Positions 1 through 5,723 of a stretch of 5,723 nucleotides of DNA are shown one piece after another. The DNA comes from Candidatus Omnitrophota bacterium (GTDB taxonomy: Bacteria; Omnitrophota; Gorgyraeia; JABMRN01), in NCBI GenBank assembly GCA_013202515.1, contig JABMRN010000013.1:1-5723 (forward strand), in the 5' to 3' direction. The notes under the pieces were generated by a model that saw only the letters and a program-made list of their open reading frames with translations, did no database searches and was not told where the DNA came from. The number at the start of each line of letters is the position of its first letter. The first letter of the stretch is position 1. Both the position numbers and the translations under genes were made by a program.

Positions 1-386
1 GTCTTCTCAAACTCCCTGATTCCTTCGGCTCTCTTCTTAACATCTCCGCCCCTTTCGATCAAAGTTGTATTAAATCCTGCTCTTTGAAGCACAAAGGCAC
101 AAAAGAATCCAGCCGGACCGCTTCCGACAACAGCCACCTTCTCTGTCCTTTTCCGATACGGGATATTCAAAGGCGGTGATATAGCGGGAACAGCCCCTTT
201 GATCTTTTTTGATGAAACTGAAACCAGAACCTGCCAATAGATATCAGCTTTCTTTCTCGCATCAAGGCTCTTTCTTTCAATCTGGAATAAAAACTCTTTT
301 ATCTTTAATTTTTTTTCGATTCTTTCCCTAAGTTGATCCTCTGTGTAATCAGTAGGCAGCTTTAATGAAATTTCTCTGTATCCCAT
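1..386 (-). CDS. NAD(P)/FAD-dependent oxidoreductase, COG2509-type (N-terminal 128 residues, truncated by window edge)
   Basis: The visible 128 codons read from an ATG at 386 and continue past position 1, so the C-terminus is missing. Residues 1-65 look like the small N-terminal domain of COG2509 'uncharacterised FAD-dependent dehydrogenases': a KLP..YTED.L...I.KKLKIK segment, then the conserved S(L/I)DARKK.DIY stretch at about 40-50. A Rossmann dinucleotide-binding site follows, with strand VAVV, GSGPAG at 88-93, and an acidic strand end (LIERG, E111) that would bind the FAD ribose. The family is cytoplasmic and presumably uses FAD for a redox reaction whose substrate is unknown. No signal peptide is seen. 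The gene has its own promoter (528-556) and a leader of about 135 nt, so it is probably not co-transcribed with the large gene upstream. Family assignment is strong; the physiological role is not known. Confidence 0.93.
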   Translation of the reverse strand, partial: MGYREISLKLPTDYTEDQLRERIEKKLKIKEFLFQIERKSLDARKKADIYWQVLVSVSSKKIKGAVPAISPPLNIPYRKRTEKVAVVGSGPAGFFCAFVLQRAGFNTTLIERGGDVKKRAEGIREFEK

Positions 387-400
387 TTTAGTGTGATTTT

Positions 401-408
401 TCCTTTCC
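401..408 (-). promoter_or_regulatory. Probable Shine-Dalgarno for the FAD oxidoreductase
   Basis: The minus strand reads GGAAAGGA here, the only purine-rich SD-like element before the ATG at 386. The gap from its last base to the start codon is 14 nt, longer than the usual 5-10. It lies directly after the small palindrome at 407-420, whose last bases (CGG) overlap its first two. No other in-frame ATG fits the conserved family N-terminus. Confidence 0.5.
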
Positions 409-420
409 GCTAAGTAGCGG
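407..420 (-). repeat. Small palindrome abutting the ribosome-binding site
   Basis: CCGCTA-AG-TAGCGG is a perfect 6+6 inverted repeat separated by 2 nt. As RNA it would form a 5-bp hairpin with a 4-nt loop, immediately 5' of and overlapping the putative SD. It could affect ribosome access or leader stability. The arms are short enough that chance is not excluded. Confidence 0.4.
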
Positions 421-451
421 GTAAAGAGCAGTTTCTGTACTGTTTGCGGAT

Positions 452-493
452 TTCCCCGTTATAAGTTGTAAAAAATAAGATATAAGCGGGGAA
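452..493 (-). repeat. Imperfect inverted repeat in the leader of the FAD oxidoreductase
   Basis: The arms TTCCCCG and CGGGGAA pair perfectly (452-458 with 487-493). The pairing continues as TTATA/TATAA (459-463 with 481-485) after one bulged base at 486, giving about 12 bp around a 17-nt loop. It lies inside the predicted untranslated leader, between the promoter at 528-556 and the start codon at 386. The loop reads TTATTTTTT on the minus strand. That resembles the U-rich part of a terminator but lies inside the loop, so it does not form a standard intrinsic terminator. Regulatory function is inferred only. Confidence 0.5.
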
Positions 494-515
494 CGGTGTC
501 CCTACATACTGTTTG

Positions 516-526
516 TTGTCGGACAA
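516..526. promoter_or_regulatory. 11-bp palindrome at the predicted transcription start (possible operator)
   Basis: TTGTC-G-GACAA is a perfect odd-length palindrome. It begins 1 bp downstream of the -10 hexamer at 528-533 and covers the expected initiation point. This is a common position for a repressor half-site pair, but it matches no specific regulator I can name. Confidence 0.35.
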
Positions 527-527
527 T

Positions 528-556
528 ATTATACTATTGGGGCGCTTCACTCTCAA
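528..556 (-). promoter_or_regulatory. Sigma70-type promoter of the FAD oxidoreductase
   Basis: On the minus strand, TTGAGA (551-556) is followed after exactly 17 bp by TATAAT (528-533), a perfect -10 hexamer with a 4/6 -35 hexamer. It points toward the FAD oxidoreductase start at 386, predicting initiation near 521 and a leader of about 135 nt. This is the best promoter match in the window and lies downstream of the terminator-like hairpin of the preceding gene, consistent with an independent transcription unit. Confidence 0.7.
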
Positions 557-598
557 GGTATTTCTGATGGGGTGAGGTCCTTCGACGGGGCATTTACA

Positions 599-632
599 AG
601 AGAAAGACACGCTAAAACGCGTGCCTTTCTCT
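599..632 (-). terminator. Terminator-like hairpin downstream of the large gene
   Basis: The arms at 599-612 and 619-632 pair over 14 positions around a 6-nt loop. On the minus strand the single non-Watson-Crick pair is a G-U wobble; on the plus strand it would be an A-C mismatch, which favours a minus-strand transcript. The hairpin starts about 110 nt after the TAA at 744-746 of the large gene. The 3' arm is U-rich (CUUUCUCU), but the bases after it (UGUAAAUG) do not form a clear U-tract, so termination may be weak or serve mainly to protect the 3' end. Confidence 0.6.
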
Positions 633-743
633 ATTGTATTCTCTTTAAGATTACGCGGACATTAATTGCTTTATAATGCCTTCGTATTCCTTTCGTGAAT
701 CATACGGCTTTATAGGGTGGGAGAAAGTATTATGAGTTAAACA
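633..743. other. 3' non-coding stretch with no recognised feature
   Basis: This segment between the stop codon of the large gene and the terminator-like hairpin contains no convincing ORF or RNA gene. A TATAAT occurs on the plus strand at 672-677, but no acceptable -35 lies 16-18 bp before it and no plus-strand gene follows. It probably forms the 3' untranslated tail of the large gene. Confidence 0.5.
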
Positions 744-3700
744 TTATGCAGATCCAGAGATATACGTTATGCCAATAAGGTAGTAGCGAATTGTTTTACT
801 CCATGGTTCTGTTGGCACAAAGGATAGGGCATAGTTTATTAGGAAAGCAACATTATCTCTTGCAAGTTCTTCTATATAGGAATCTGGATCTTCAGCTCCA
901 TGTGTTTTTAGGAAGAAATGAAGTAGTCTATAAGTAGGGCTTGCTTCTTTCAGCTTTATGTCATCATCGGTAATATCTCTTGCTGCAAGCAGCATTCCAT
1001 AGAGACTGAATCTTAGCCTCCATCTGATTTTGCTGTCTAGTCGGTCATTATATTTAACATCTAAGGCATTTGTATCGACTCTCATAAATCTTACACCCGG
1101 TGCTTCACTCCTTAATCTTTCTATATCTTCTGGGCTTAAGTTACTTGAGACTTGCACAATTGTTTTTTCCGGAGGGTGTTCAACTCTTCTTAAGGTTATT
1201 AAAATGTCATCTACATTTTTTGTATTGCACTTTTCAAGATTACATATATCTCCTGTTGCAATATATCTGCCATTTAACAGGCGTCCCAGTACATCTTTTT
1301 CATAAGCGCCCTGTTCAAAAATATCCTCGTCTACAATTACCCTTGTTTTGCCTTGAGGAAGCTTTTTGATAAGTCCTCGATGTGCTCTTTCAGCTAGTGG
1401 TAGAATTTCGCCTATTGCACGGGCGGCGTCTGGAGCTGTCACCGGCTCAAACTTAACGCGCGTTAGTAAATATTCGCTGGGTTTTATAAACATTCGTTGG
1501 GAACTTGGCAAATCTTCATCTTTCGTAAAACTTGTTGAACAATTAGTTGCATAGAGACCAATGCGGTTCAGCATTTCCCGTTTTAATGAAAATAGAGTAT
1601 CTGTAGCATAGATATATGTCCCTGGATGTGAAAACGGAAGCGTTGCATCGAAAAATATAAAATGGGCTGATATAGCTTGCGAAGGAATTCCAGAAAATCC
1701 AGGATGCTTTAATATTATCAAGTCAATAGTGCTTTTTAGAGACATGAGAGCAGGTGAAGGATTCAGATAATCGTCATAATGGAAATGTAAAGTTATTAAT
1801 CTTTCGCCTTTTTTATCAGTCAGCTCTATTGCGTAATGATTGCCTTTTTCAGCGTCTTCTTTAAAGGATATCTCAACAAGCCCATCTTCTCTTCTATCTA
1901 TGATGAGCCTATCATCCGCAGAGGCAATTTGAAAACCCAAGGCATCTGTGAAAATAGTGAGATAAACTGAAATTATCATTTCAAGTTTCATATCCACGCA
2001 TATGTCCACAAGATGTACGTCAGTAACTGTTTCAATTGTATTTACAATATCGTCAACGGTTTCAACGTCAATTCTGGGCGCGGGGTACATAACATGCTTT
2101 ATTCCTCTGTCGCTTAAATGGTCCCAGACTTTTTCTTGGGTTAAATCCCTGTGGGTCGTGGATTGGTTTTGCCATTTATCCACGTAATCTACAATCGATT
2201 CGGCACTTGCCTCTGCTACTCCTGTTTCGCCTTTAGGGAGCTTTTTGACGAGCCCTAGATGTGCTCTTTTAGATACCGGCAATATTTCGGTTATTTCTGT
2301 ATTAGTAGCCTTGTTTTCCTGAGTATCCTGTCTCAATAATGCAGCGACTGCCCCTTGATCTTTATCAGATTCGGCTGACTCTAACTTTTCCCACACCCCC
2401 ATCTTCTCAAGGGCCCATTGCGCTGAATCAGCTATCTCCCTCTCGGCCTGGGTTCCGCCTCTTTTACCCGCTACTCCATACATGCCTCTAACTATAGGAT
2501 TTTCTAAGATACCAACCTCATCCCCAACATATCCGTATATATAGCCTAATGATTCGGCAGCTGCGTCTCTTACGGCTTTTCCCTCATTTTCGTCTCGTAA
2601 TACTTCCCATAATTCTTCCTTAGCGGCCTTTTCACCCAGCCTACCCAACGCTAAAATCGCTATCATGCGCGTATCCTGGGCATCGCTAAATATGTTTTTT
2701 GTATCGGCTTTCAGTTGCTCATCAAGCACTATGTCTTTTAACAAATTGCCTTTGCCTTCTTTTGCAAGGCTTTCGAGCAGATACCCCTTATACACAACAT
2801 TCGTAAATGCCCTTTCGGACGCCGTTTCAAGAATGGCGATTCTATAAGGTAATCTTCCTTTGCTTCGACGGACGTTGCCTCGGGCCTCAATGTCTATCAA
2901 ATCGCCTTCTTTAATATTCAATAATAATCTGCCTTGCTCTATTTTTATATCACGGGATAGCGTATACACAATTTCTGTTATATCGGCTTTAAAACCCGAT
3001 TCTTCAAATTGCCTCATGACAACATAACTTAATGCCCTTACGTATTTTACAATCTGGCATTGTACATGCAATCGGAAATGTTCTCTATATCTTTCGTCCA
3101 ACATATGCTCCTGTTCAAACAACCAGTGCAGCATTTCTTCCTTGGAAGTGAGTATTCCGCCGCCGTTTTCAAGCTCGCCTCTAAAATAAAACATGAGCGC
3201 TGATGTGAGAGTCGGCTCCAGGCCTTTTATAACTGCATTATTCGCGCCTTCAACTATCAGTATGCATCTGCCTTCTCTCTTAAGTCTTTTTACCTGCTCT
3301 ACTTTCGTAAATACGTTTGATACTGCTGCCAGAATGCGTATTGCCGCCTCTTCATACAGCAATTCATTTACATCCATACCCACAACACTCTCAGGTATAA
3401 CACCCTCTTCTTTTAATGTCCCAATAATATTTTTCTCTTCGTCTTTCGAAATGTTTCCGCTTTCTAACTTCTCTTTAACAGCCCTGAATTTTCCTTGATC
3501 AGCCTCGCTCTGTTTTGATAAATAAATTAGCAACGCCTTTGGCGAAAGCCACGCTTTATTGACTTCGTTAAGATCTATATAATCAAATATATTTACACTA
3601 TCCGGGTCTTCGGTCCTTTCTATGGCTTTGCGCAATATTTTCAGAGCTTCTTTAGGAAGGCCTTTTTTGCTGTACACGCTGCAATTAACATTACTTATGC

Positions 3701-5552
3701 CCATAAACCTAACAAGGCCCTCATATAATTTTGCAACCCTGCTATCGATAAATGACATAAATATACCGCTTCCCACGTCGCCAAATCCCTGTATTATGAT
3801 AGGTATCTCCTTTTGCAAATCAACCCCTGTTTGCTCTTTAATATGCTCACGAAATCTCTTATTTCTTAGAATAGCTAAAAGTCCGTTTACCGCGCCAAGG
3901 CTCGTGACATACCAGTTGAGGTGGCTGAAACTGCCGTATTCTCTAGGCGCGCTTGTCGTTGTTCTGCAGGGCACTAATTTAAAATCATCTCTTGTGGTTT
4001 CATTATTCCACAGATCGGCTATTTCTTCTGTCGCCTTCAAAACATACCCCATCTTATTATCTACGTCTCTTACCCTATCCGGGCCGGAAAGATTTGTATA
4101 ACCCAGGACCCTGGCTACGACCATCGCTTTTGTGTATTCTTCAAAAATCTCCCTTTCAGTTTCAAGACTAATATCGCCGGCTATTCTCCTATGTTGATCA
4201 AGCCTGTCCCCGCCTTTTCCCATTACAAGCCCCAACCTGAAGAGTTCCAGATCAGCATATAAAGTACTTACGGATATAAAGGCATCGCCTTGAGCAGCAT
4301 GAATCCCCTTTCTTCCACTAAAAAATACCTGCCATAAGGGATTTTTCCATGCCATGGCCTCAGCCAATCGCACCCCTTCATAAAGTATGCCGTCTCTTAT
4401 TCTTTCATCGGTTATTTTTTCTCTGCCAGTAACATAAAGACGCAACGGCAATACGCCTTCATACTCTTCTATGCCGGGATAATCCTTCAGCAATTTTCCG
4501 TCAAAAACTACGATCGGAAGTACGCTGTGTTTGTGTATAAACGGCAGGAATGCGGATGTGCCGCGAACAAATTTTTTGATATCTCCCTTTTCTTTTATAT
4601 CAGGTTTTTTTGGAATTATTTTTTCGAATTCTCCTATCAATTCATCTAGCTTACGGCCGCATTTGAGGATTTCGGAAAATTCCAGGCCAAAACCAGTTTC
4701 TCCTCCGCGCTCCAAACCCTCGATTATTTTAGTTATCCTGAAAGCCTGATCTTTATATATCAGTTCCCAGTAAAGCAGTTCTCTGGCAAACGCTCTTGTC
4801 CACTCTTCCTTAGATAACCTTGCCGTACGCAAGAGTTTCTTCACTATCTCGTTGGTTAAACTTAACTCGTTATTCCTGAGCCTCTCTACAATCTCCTGGA
4901 ATATCTCATGCAGGACGAGGAATTTCTCATCCGGGTTAAAGCGTTTATATATTAAAATAGAATTCAATCTTGCTTCTAGATCTATATTGCCTGCAGTGCT
5001 TATAATGTCTCCTATGTCTATAAAGGTTTCTTCTGCCGCTCCAACTTCCTTCAATTTGCTTGTGCGTTTGGCTACGCTGAATAAACCTGTTCCTTCTTCT
5101 TGACGTACATGTACTTCTAATGCACCGGTTCTGGGAAATTCTGCAACATATGGTCTTGGTTCTTCAGAATATTCATCCACCACCCACCATCTCATATGCC
5201 AATTGTCGCCCACGAGAGACGCTCCATAGGCACATGGTATTAACGGTCCAAAATTTAATTCCTGAAGTAGTTCTTGGGAGTTTTCTAGCTGTGCTCTAAG
5301 ATCTATATCTTTTAACGCTAGACCCTCAGGCGTCAATGCGGTAAGCAAGCTTCTGGTAGCCATCTCGATTCTTTCTGTGTCCCAGTCTCTCAGTCCTAAG
5401 ATATCTCCTACTGCTATACCGAGATTATGAATAGAATCTATGGGATTAGCTTGCGGGGTAAGAGAGGATTCATAAGCGGTGCTATTAAACAGAAACAGAC
5501 ACACCATGCCTATGGATATTGCTCGTAATATTCTTTTTCTATTCAATAACAT
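744..5552 (-). CDS. Giant signal-peptide protein with a diverged glutamate-dehydrogenase-like domain and uncharacterised C-terminal modules
   Basis: The product is about 1602 residues from the ATG at 5552; a GTG at 5591 would add 13. I prefer the ATG because it gives a compact signal peptide (NRKR, then hydrophobic 11-22, cleavage possible after A26 in STA-YE) and a candidate promoter lies between the two starts. Neither start has a clear SD. Residues 27 to about 340 are charged, mostly helical-looking and unassigned. About 365-880 resemble Glu/Leu/Phe/Val dehydrogenases: AMAWK (K403), SGRKG (K415, 12 residues later, the spacing of K113/K125 in clostridial GDH), GPD (D492), Rossmann GFGDVG (589-594), VEGAN (767-771) and NGGGILTS (about 796-803). 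About 955-1050 is HEAT-like. A 26-residue motif at 1087-1112 recurs at 1380-1405, each copy preceding a module I do not recognise. GDHs deaminate glutamate with NAD(P) in the cytoplasm, so activity of an exported version is doubtful. The gene appears monocistronic. The GDH-like fold is fairly sure; the function is unknown. Confidence 0.88.
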   Translation of the reverse strand: MLLNRKRILRAISIGMVCLFLFNSTAYESSLTPQANPIDSIHNLGIAVGDILGLRDWDTERIEMATRSLLTALTPEGLALKDIDLRAQLENSQELLQELNFGPLIPCAYGASLVGDNWHMRWWVVDEYSEEPRPYVAEFPRTGALEVHVRQEEGTGLFSVAKRTSKLKEVGAAEETFIDIGDIISTAGNIDLEARLNSILIYKRFNPDEKFLVLHEIFQEIVERLRNNELSLTNEIVKKLLRTARLSKEEWTRAFARELLYWELIYKDQAFRITKIIEGLERGGETGFGLEFSEILKCGRKLDELIGEFEKIIPKKPDIKEKGDIKKFVRGTSAFLPFIHKHSVLPIVVFDGKLLKDYPGIEEYEGVLPLRLYVTGREKITDERIRDGILYEGVRLAEAMAWKNPLWQVFFSGRKGIHAAQGDAFISVSTLYADLELFRLGLVMGKGGDRLDQHRRIAGDISLETEREIFEEYTKAMVVARVLGYTNLSGPDRVRDVDNKMGYVLKATEEIADLWNNETTRDDFKLVPCRTTTSAPREYGSFSHLNWYVTSLGAVNGLLAILRNKRFREHIKEQTGVDLQKEIPIIIQGFGDVGSGIFMSFIDSRVAKLYEGLVRFMGISNVNCSVYSKKGLPKEALKILRKAIERTEDPDSVNIFDYIDLNEVNKAWLSPKALLIYLSKQSEADQGKFRAVKEKLESGNISKDEEKNIIGTLKEEGVIPESVVGMDVNELLYEEAAIRILAAVSNVFTKVEQVKRLKREGRCILIVEGANNAVIKGLEPTLTSALMFYFRGELENGGGILTSKEEMLHWLFEQEHMLDERYREHFRLHVQCQIVKYVRALSYVVMRQFEESGFKADITEIVYTLSRDIKIEQGRLLLNIKEGDLIDIEARGNVRRSKGRLPYRIAILETASERAFTNVVYKGYLLESLAKEGKGNLLKDIVLDEQLKADTKNIFSDAQDTRMIAILALGRLGEKAAKEELWEVLRDENEGKAVRDAAAESLGYIYGYVGDEVGILENPIVRGMYGVAGKRGGTQAEREIADSAQWALEKMGVWEKLESAESDKDQGAVAALLRQDTQENKATNTEITEILPVSKRAHLGLVKKLPKGETGVAEASAESIVDYVDKWQNQSTTHRDLTQEKVWDHLSDRGIKHVMYPAPRIDVETVDDIVNTIETVTDVHLVDICVDMKLEMIISVYLTIFTDALGFQIASADDRLIIDRREDGLVEISFKEDAEKGNHYAIELTDKKGERLITLHFHYDDYLNPSPALMSLKSTIDLIILKHPGFSGIPSQAISAHFIFFDATLPFSHPGTYIYATDTLFSLKREMLNRIGLYATNCSTSFTKDEDLPSSQRMFIKPSEYLLTRVKFEPVTAPDAARAIGEILPLAERAHRGLIKKLPQGKTRVIVDEDIFEQGAYEKDVLGRLLNGRYIATGDICNLEKCNTKNVDDILITLRRVEHPPEKTIVQVSSNLSPEDIERLRSEAPGVRFMRVDTNALDVKYNDRLDSKIRWRLRFSLYGMLLAARDITDDDIKLKEASPTYRLLHFFLKTHGAEDPDSYIEELARDNVAFLINYALSFVPTEPWSKTIRYYLIGITYISGSA
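1338..1415 (-). repeat. Second copy of a 26-residue intragenic motif
   Basis: This encodes residues 1380-1405 of the large protein, with pattern EILP..(E)RAH.GL(I)KKLP.GKT. It matches the copy at 2217-2294 at 17 of 26 residues and about 60 of 78 bases by my hand alignment. It precedes the final module of about 200 residues. The surrounding sequences are not obviously repeated, so the motif may be a conserved linker or recognition segment rather than part of a duplicated domain. Confidence 0.75.
2217..2294 (-). repeat. First copy of a 26-residue intragenic motif
   Basis: This encodes residues 1087-1112 of the large protein, with pattern EILP..(K)RAH.GL(V)KKLP.GET. It follows a polar linker (rich in D, Q, N, T) after the HEAT-like stretch and precedes a module of about 265 residues with several strand-like segments. 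The start-to-start distance to the second copy is 293 residues. I do not recognise the motif as a named family. Confidence 0.75.
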
Positions 5553-5563
5553 ATTTTTTAGTT

Positions 5564-5583
5564 TAGCATAAGATACTATGCTA
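5564..5583. promoter_or_regulatory. Perfect 7-bp inverted repeat enclosing the candidate -10 of the large gene
   Basis: TAGCATA (5564-5570) and TATGCTA (5577-5583) are exact reverse complements separated by 6 bp, a geometry typical of dimeric repressor operators. The repeat covers the proposed -10 hexamer at 5573-5578 and lies 12 bp upstream of the ATG at 5552. If transcription started further upstream, it would instead be a small hairpin near the start codon. Confidence 0.45.
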
Positions 5584-5602
5584 TGTGTCACAGGAATGTA
5601 AA
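5573..5602 (-). promoter_or_regulatory. Candidate promoter of the large gene
   Basis: On the minus strand, TTTACA (5597-5602, 5/6 match to the -35 consensus) is followed after 18 bp by TAGTAT (5573-5578, 4/6 match to the -10). Initiation would fall near 5566, giving a very short leader of about 15 nt before the ATG at 5552. It would place the GTG at 5591 outside the transcript, which supports the shorter start. The match is moderate and the region is AT-rich, so chance is possible. Confidence 0.4.
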
Positions 5603-5622
5603 AGCAATGTAAAAGAAATGTA
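5595..5622. repeat. 11-bp-period tandem repeat upstream of the large gene
   Basis: The unit AATGTAAAAG occurs exactly at 5595-5604 and 5606-5615, and AATGTA follows at 5617-5622, all with an 11-bp period. The minus strand therefore shows three TACATT units roughly one helical turn apart, and the most gene-proximal unit contributes the proposed -35. Such phased direct repeats can bind activators or response regulators, but simple slippage is an equally good explanation. Confidence 0.55.
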
Positions 5623-5660
5623 CTAATATGGGTGTGGTAGGGGGTTTCTTGATGAATTTA

Positions 5661-5690
5661 CGAAGTGGTGAGCTTGTCGAACCATAGGGT
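5661..5690. repeat. Degenerate REP-like palindromic element
   Basis: The core GGTGAGCTTGTCGAACC resembles a dispersed palindrome common in many uncultivated-bacterial genomes; the reverse strand of the core translates as MVRQAHH, a frequent spurious peptide. Here only TGGT/ACCA (5666-5669 with 5681-5684) still pair and the outer arms have decayed. It lies in intergenic DNA upstream of the large gene. Identification rests on remembered similarity, not on a second copy in this window. Confidence 0.5.
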
Positions 5691-5723
5691 TTTTAAATGA
5701 GCGCATCCCCTGCTTTCTTGCGA

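Noticed and set aside
438..515. Nine-base direct repeat TACTGTTTG at 438-446 and 507-515
   Set aside because: It is short and not flanked by further similarity or by any insertion-like structure, so chance is sufficient.
566..592. GTCCTTCGAC within 566-592 as a second REP-like element
   Set aside because: Only a ten-base core is shared with the common REP type and no surrounding arms pair, so the similarity is too weak.
410..610. 66-codon minus-strand ORF in the gap between the two genes
   Set aside because: It spans the near-consensus promoter, the start-site palindrome and the leader inverted repeat, its start lies inside the terminator stem, and the peptide has no domain-like character.
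3622..4101. 159-codon plus-strand ORF and several shorter plus-strand ORFs inside the large gene
   Set aside because: They lie antisense to the region carrying the conserved GDH-like motifs and show no family features, so they are shadows of the real reading frame.
4880..4940. Possible metalloprotease motif in the N-terminal region (VLHEIFQEI)
   Set aside because: The sequence is HEIFQ, so the second histidine of HEXXH is missing, and no third zinc ligand is apparent.
744..5552. Assignment to the 180-kDa NAD-dependent GDH class because of its similar length of about 1600 residues
   Set aside because: That class is cytoplasmic, with a long N-terminal regulatory region and the dehydrogenase domain further along. 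Here there is a signal peptide, an earlier dehydrogenase domain and unrelated C-terminal modules, so the length match looks coincidental.
5693..5723. Possible C-terminal end of an upstream minus-strand gene (RKKAGDALI then TAA at 5693-5695)
   Set aside because: Only nine codons are visible and the other two minus-strand frames are also open here, so coding cannot be supported from this window.

Overview
The window is a stretch of bacterial chromosome with two genes, both on the minus strand, and AT-leaning intergenic DNA. The large gene encodes a very long protein with a signal peptide followed by an enzyme-like fold and uncharacterised modules. Together with a COG2509-type FAD dehydrogenase next door, this resembles genomes of uncultivated bacteria such as Candidatus Omnitrophota. 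That assignment is an inference from protein style; there is no rRNA or other marker gene here.

Layout in the direction of transcription (high to low coordinates). Positions 5592-5723 are non-coding, with a degenerate REP-like palindrome and an 11-bp tandem repeat. Next come a candidate promoter and a perfect inverted repeat around its -10. A single gene of about 4.8 kb then fills 5552-744. Its product has a signal peptide, an unassigned N-terminal region, a diverged but recognisable glutamate-dehydrogenase-like (Glu/Leu/Phe/Val dehydrogenase) domain, a short HEAT-like helical stretch, and two C-terminal modules of unknown function. Each C-terminal module is preceded by a copy of the same 26-residue motif.

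The 357-base gap at 743-387 holds, in minus-strand order, a terminator-like hairpin, a near-consensus sigma70-type promoter, an 11-bp palindrome at the predicted transcription start, and a leader of about 135 nt with two hairpins. The promoter and leader serve the second gene, which starts at 386 and runs off the window. It encodes the N-terminal 128 residues of an NAD(P)/FAD-dependent oxidoreductase.

The terminator and the separate promoter suggest the two genes are independent transcription units, and nothing in the sequence links their functions. The most notable item is the giant protein. It keeps GDH catalytic positions with the correct spacing but carries a signal peptide, large insertions and novel C-terminal modules.
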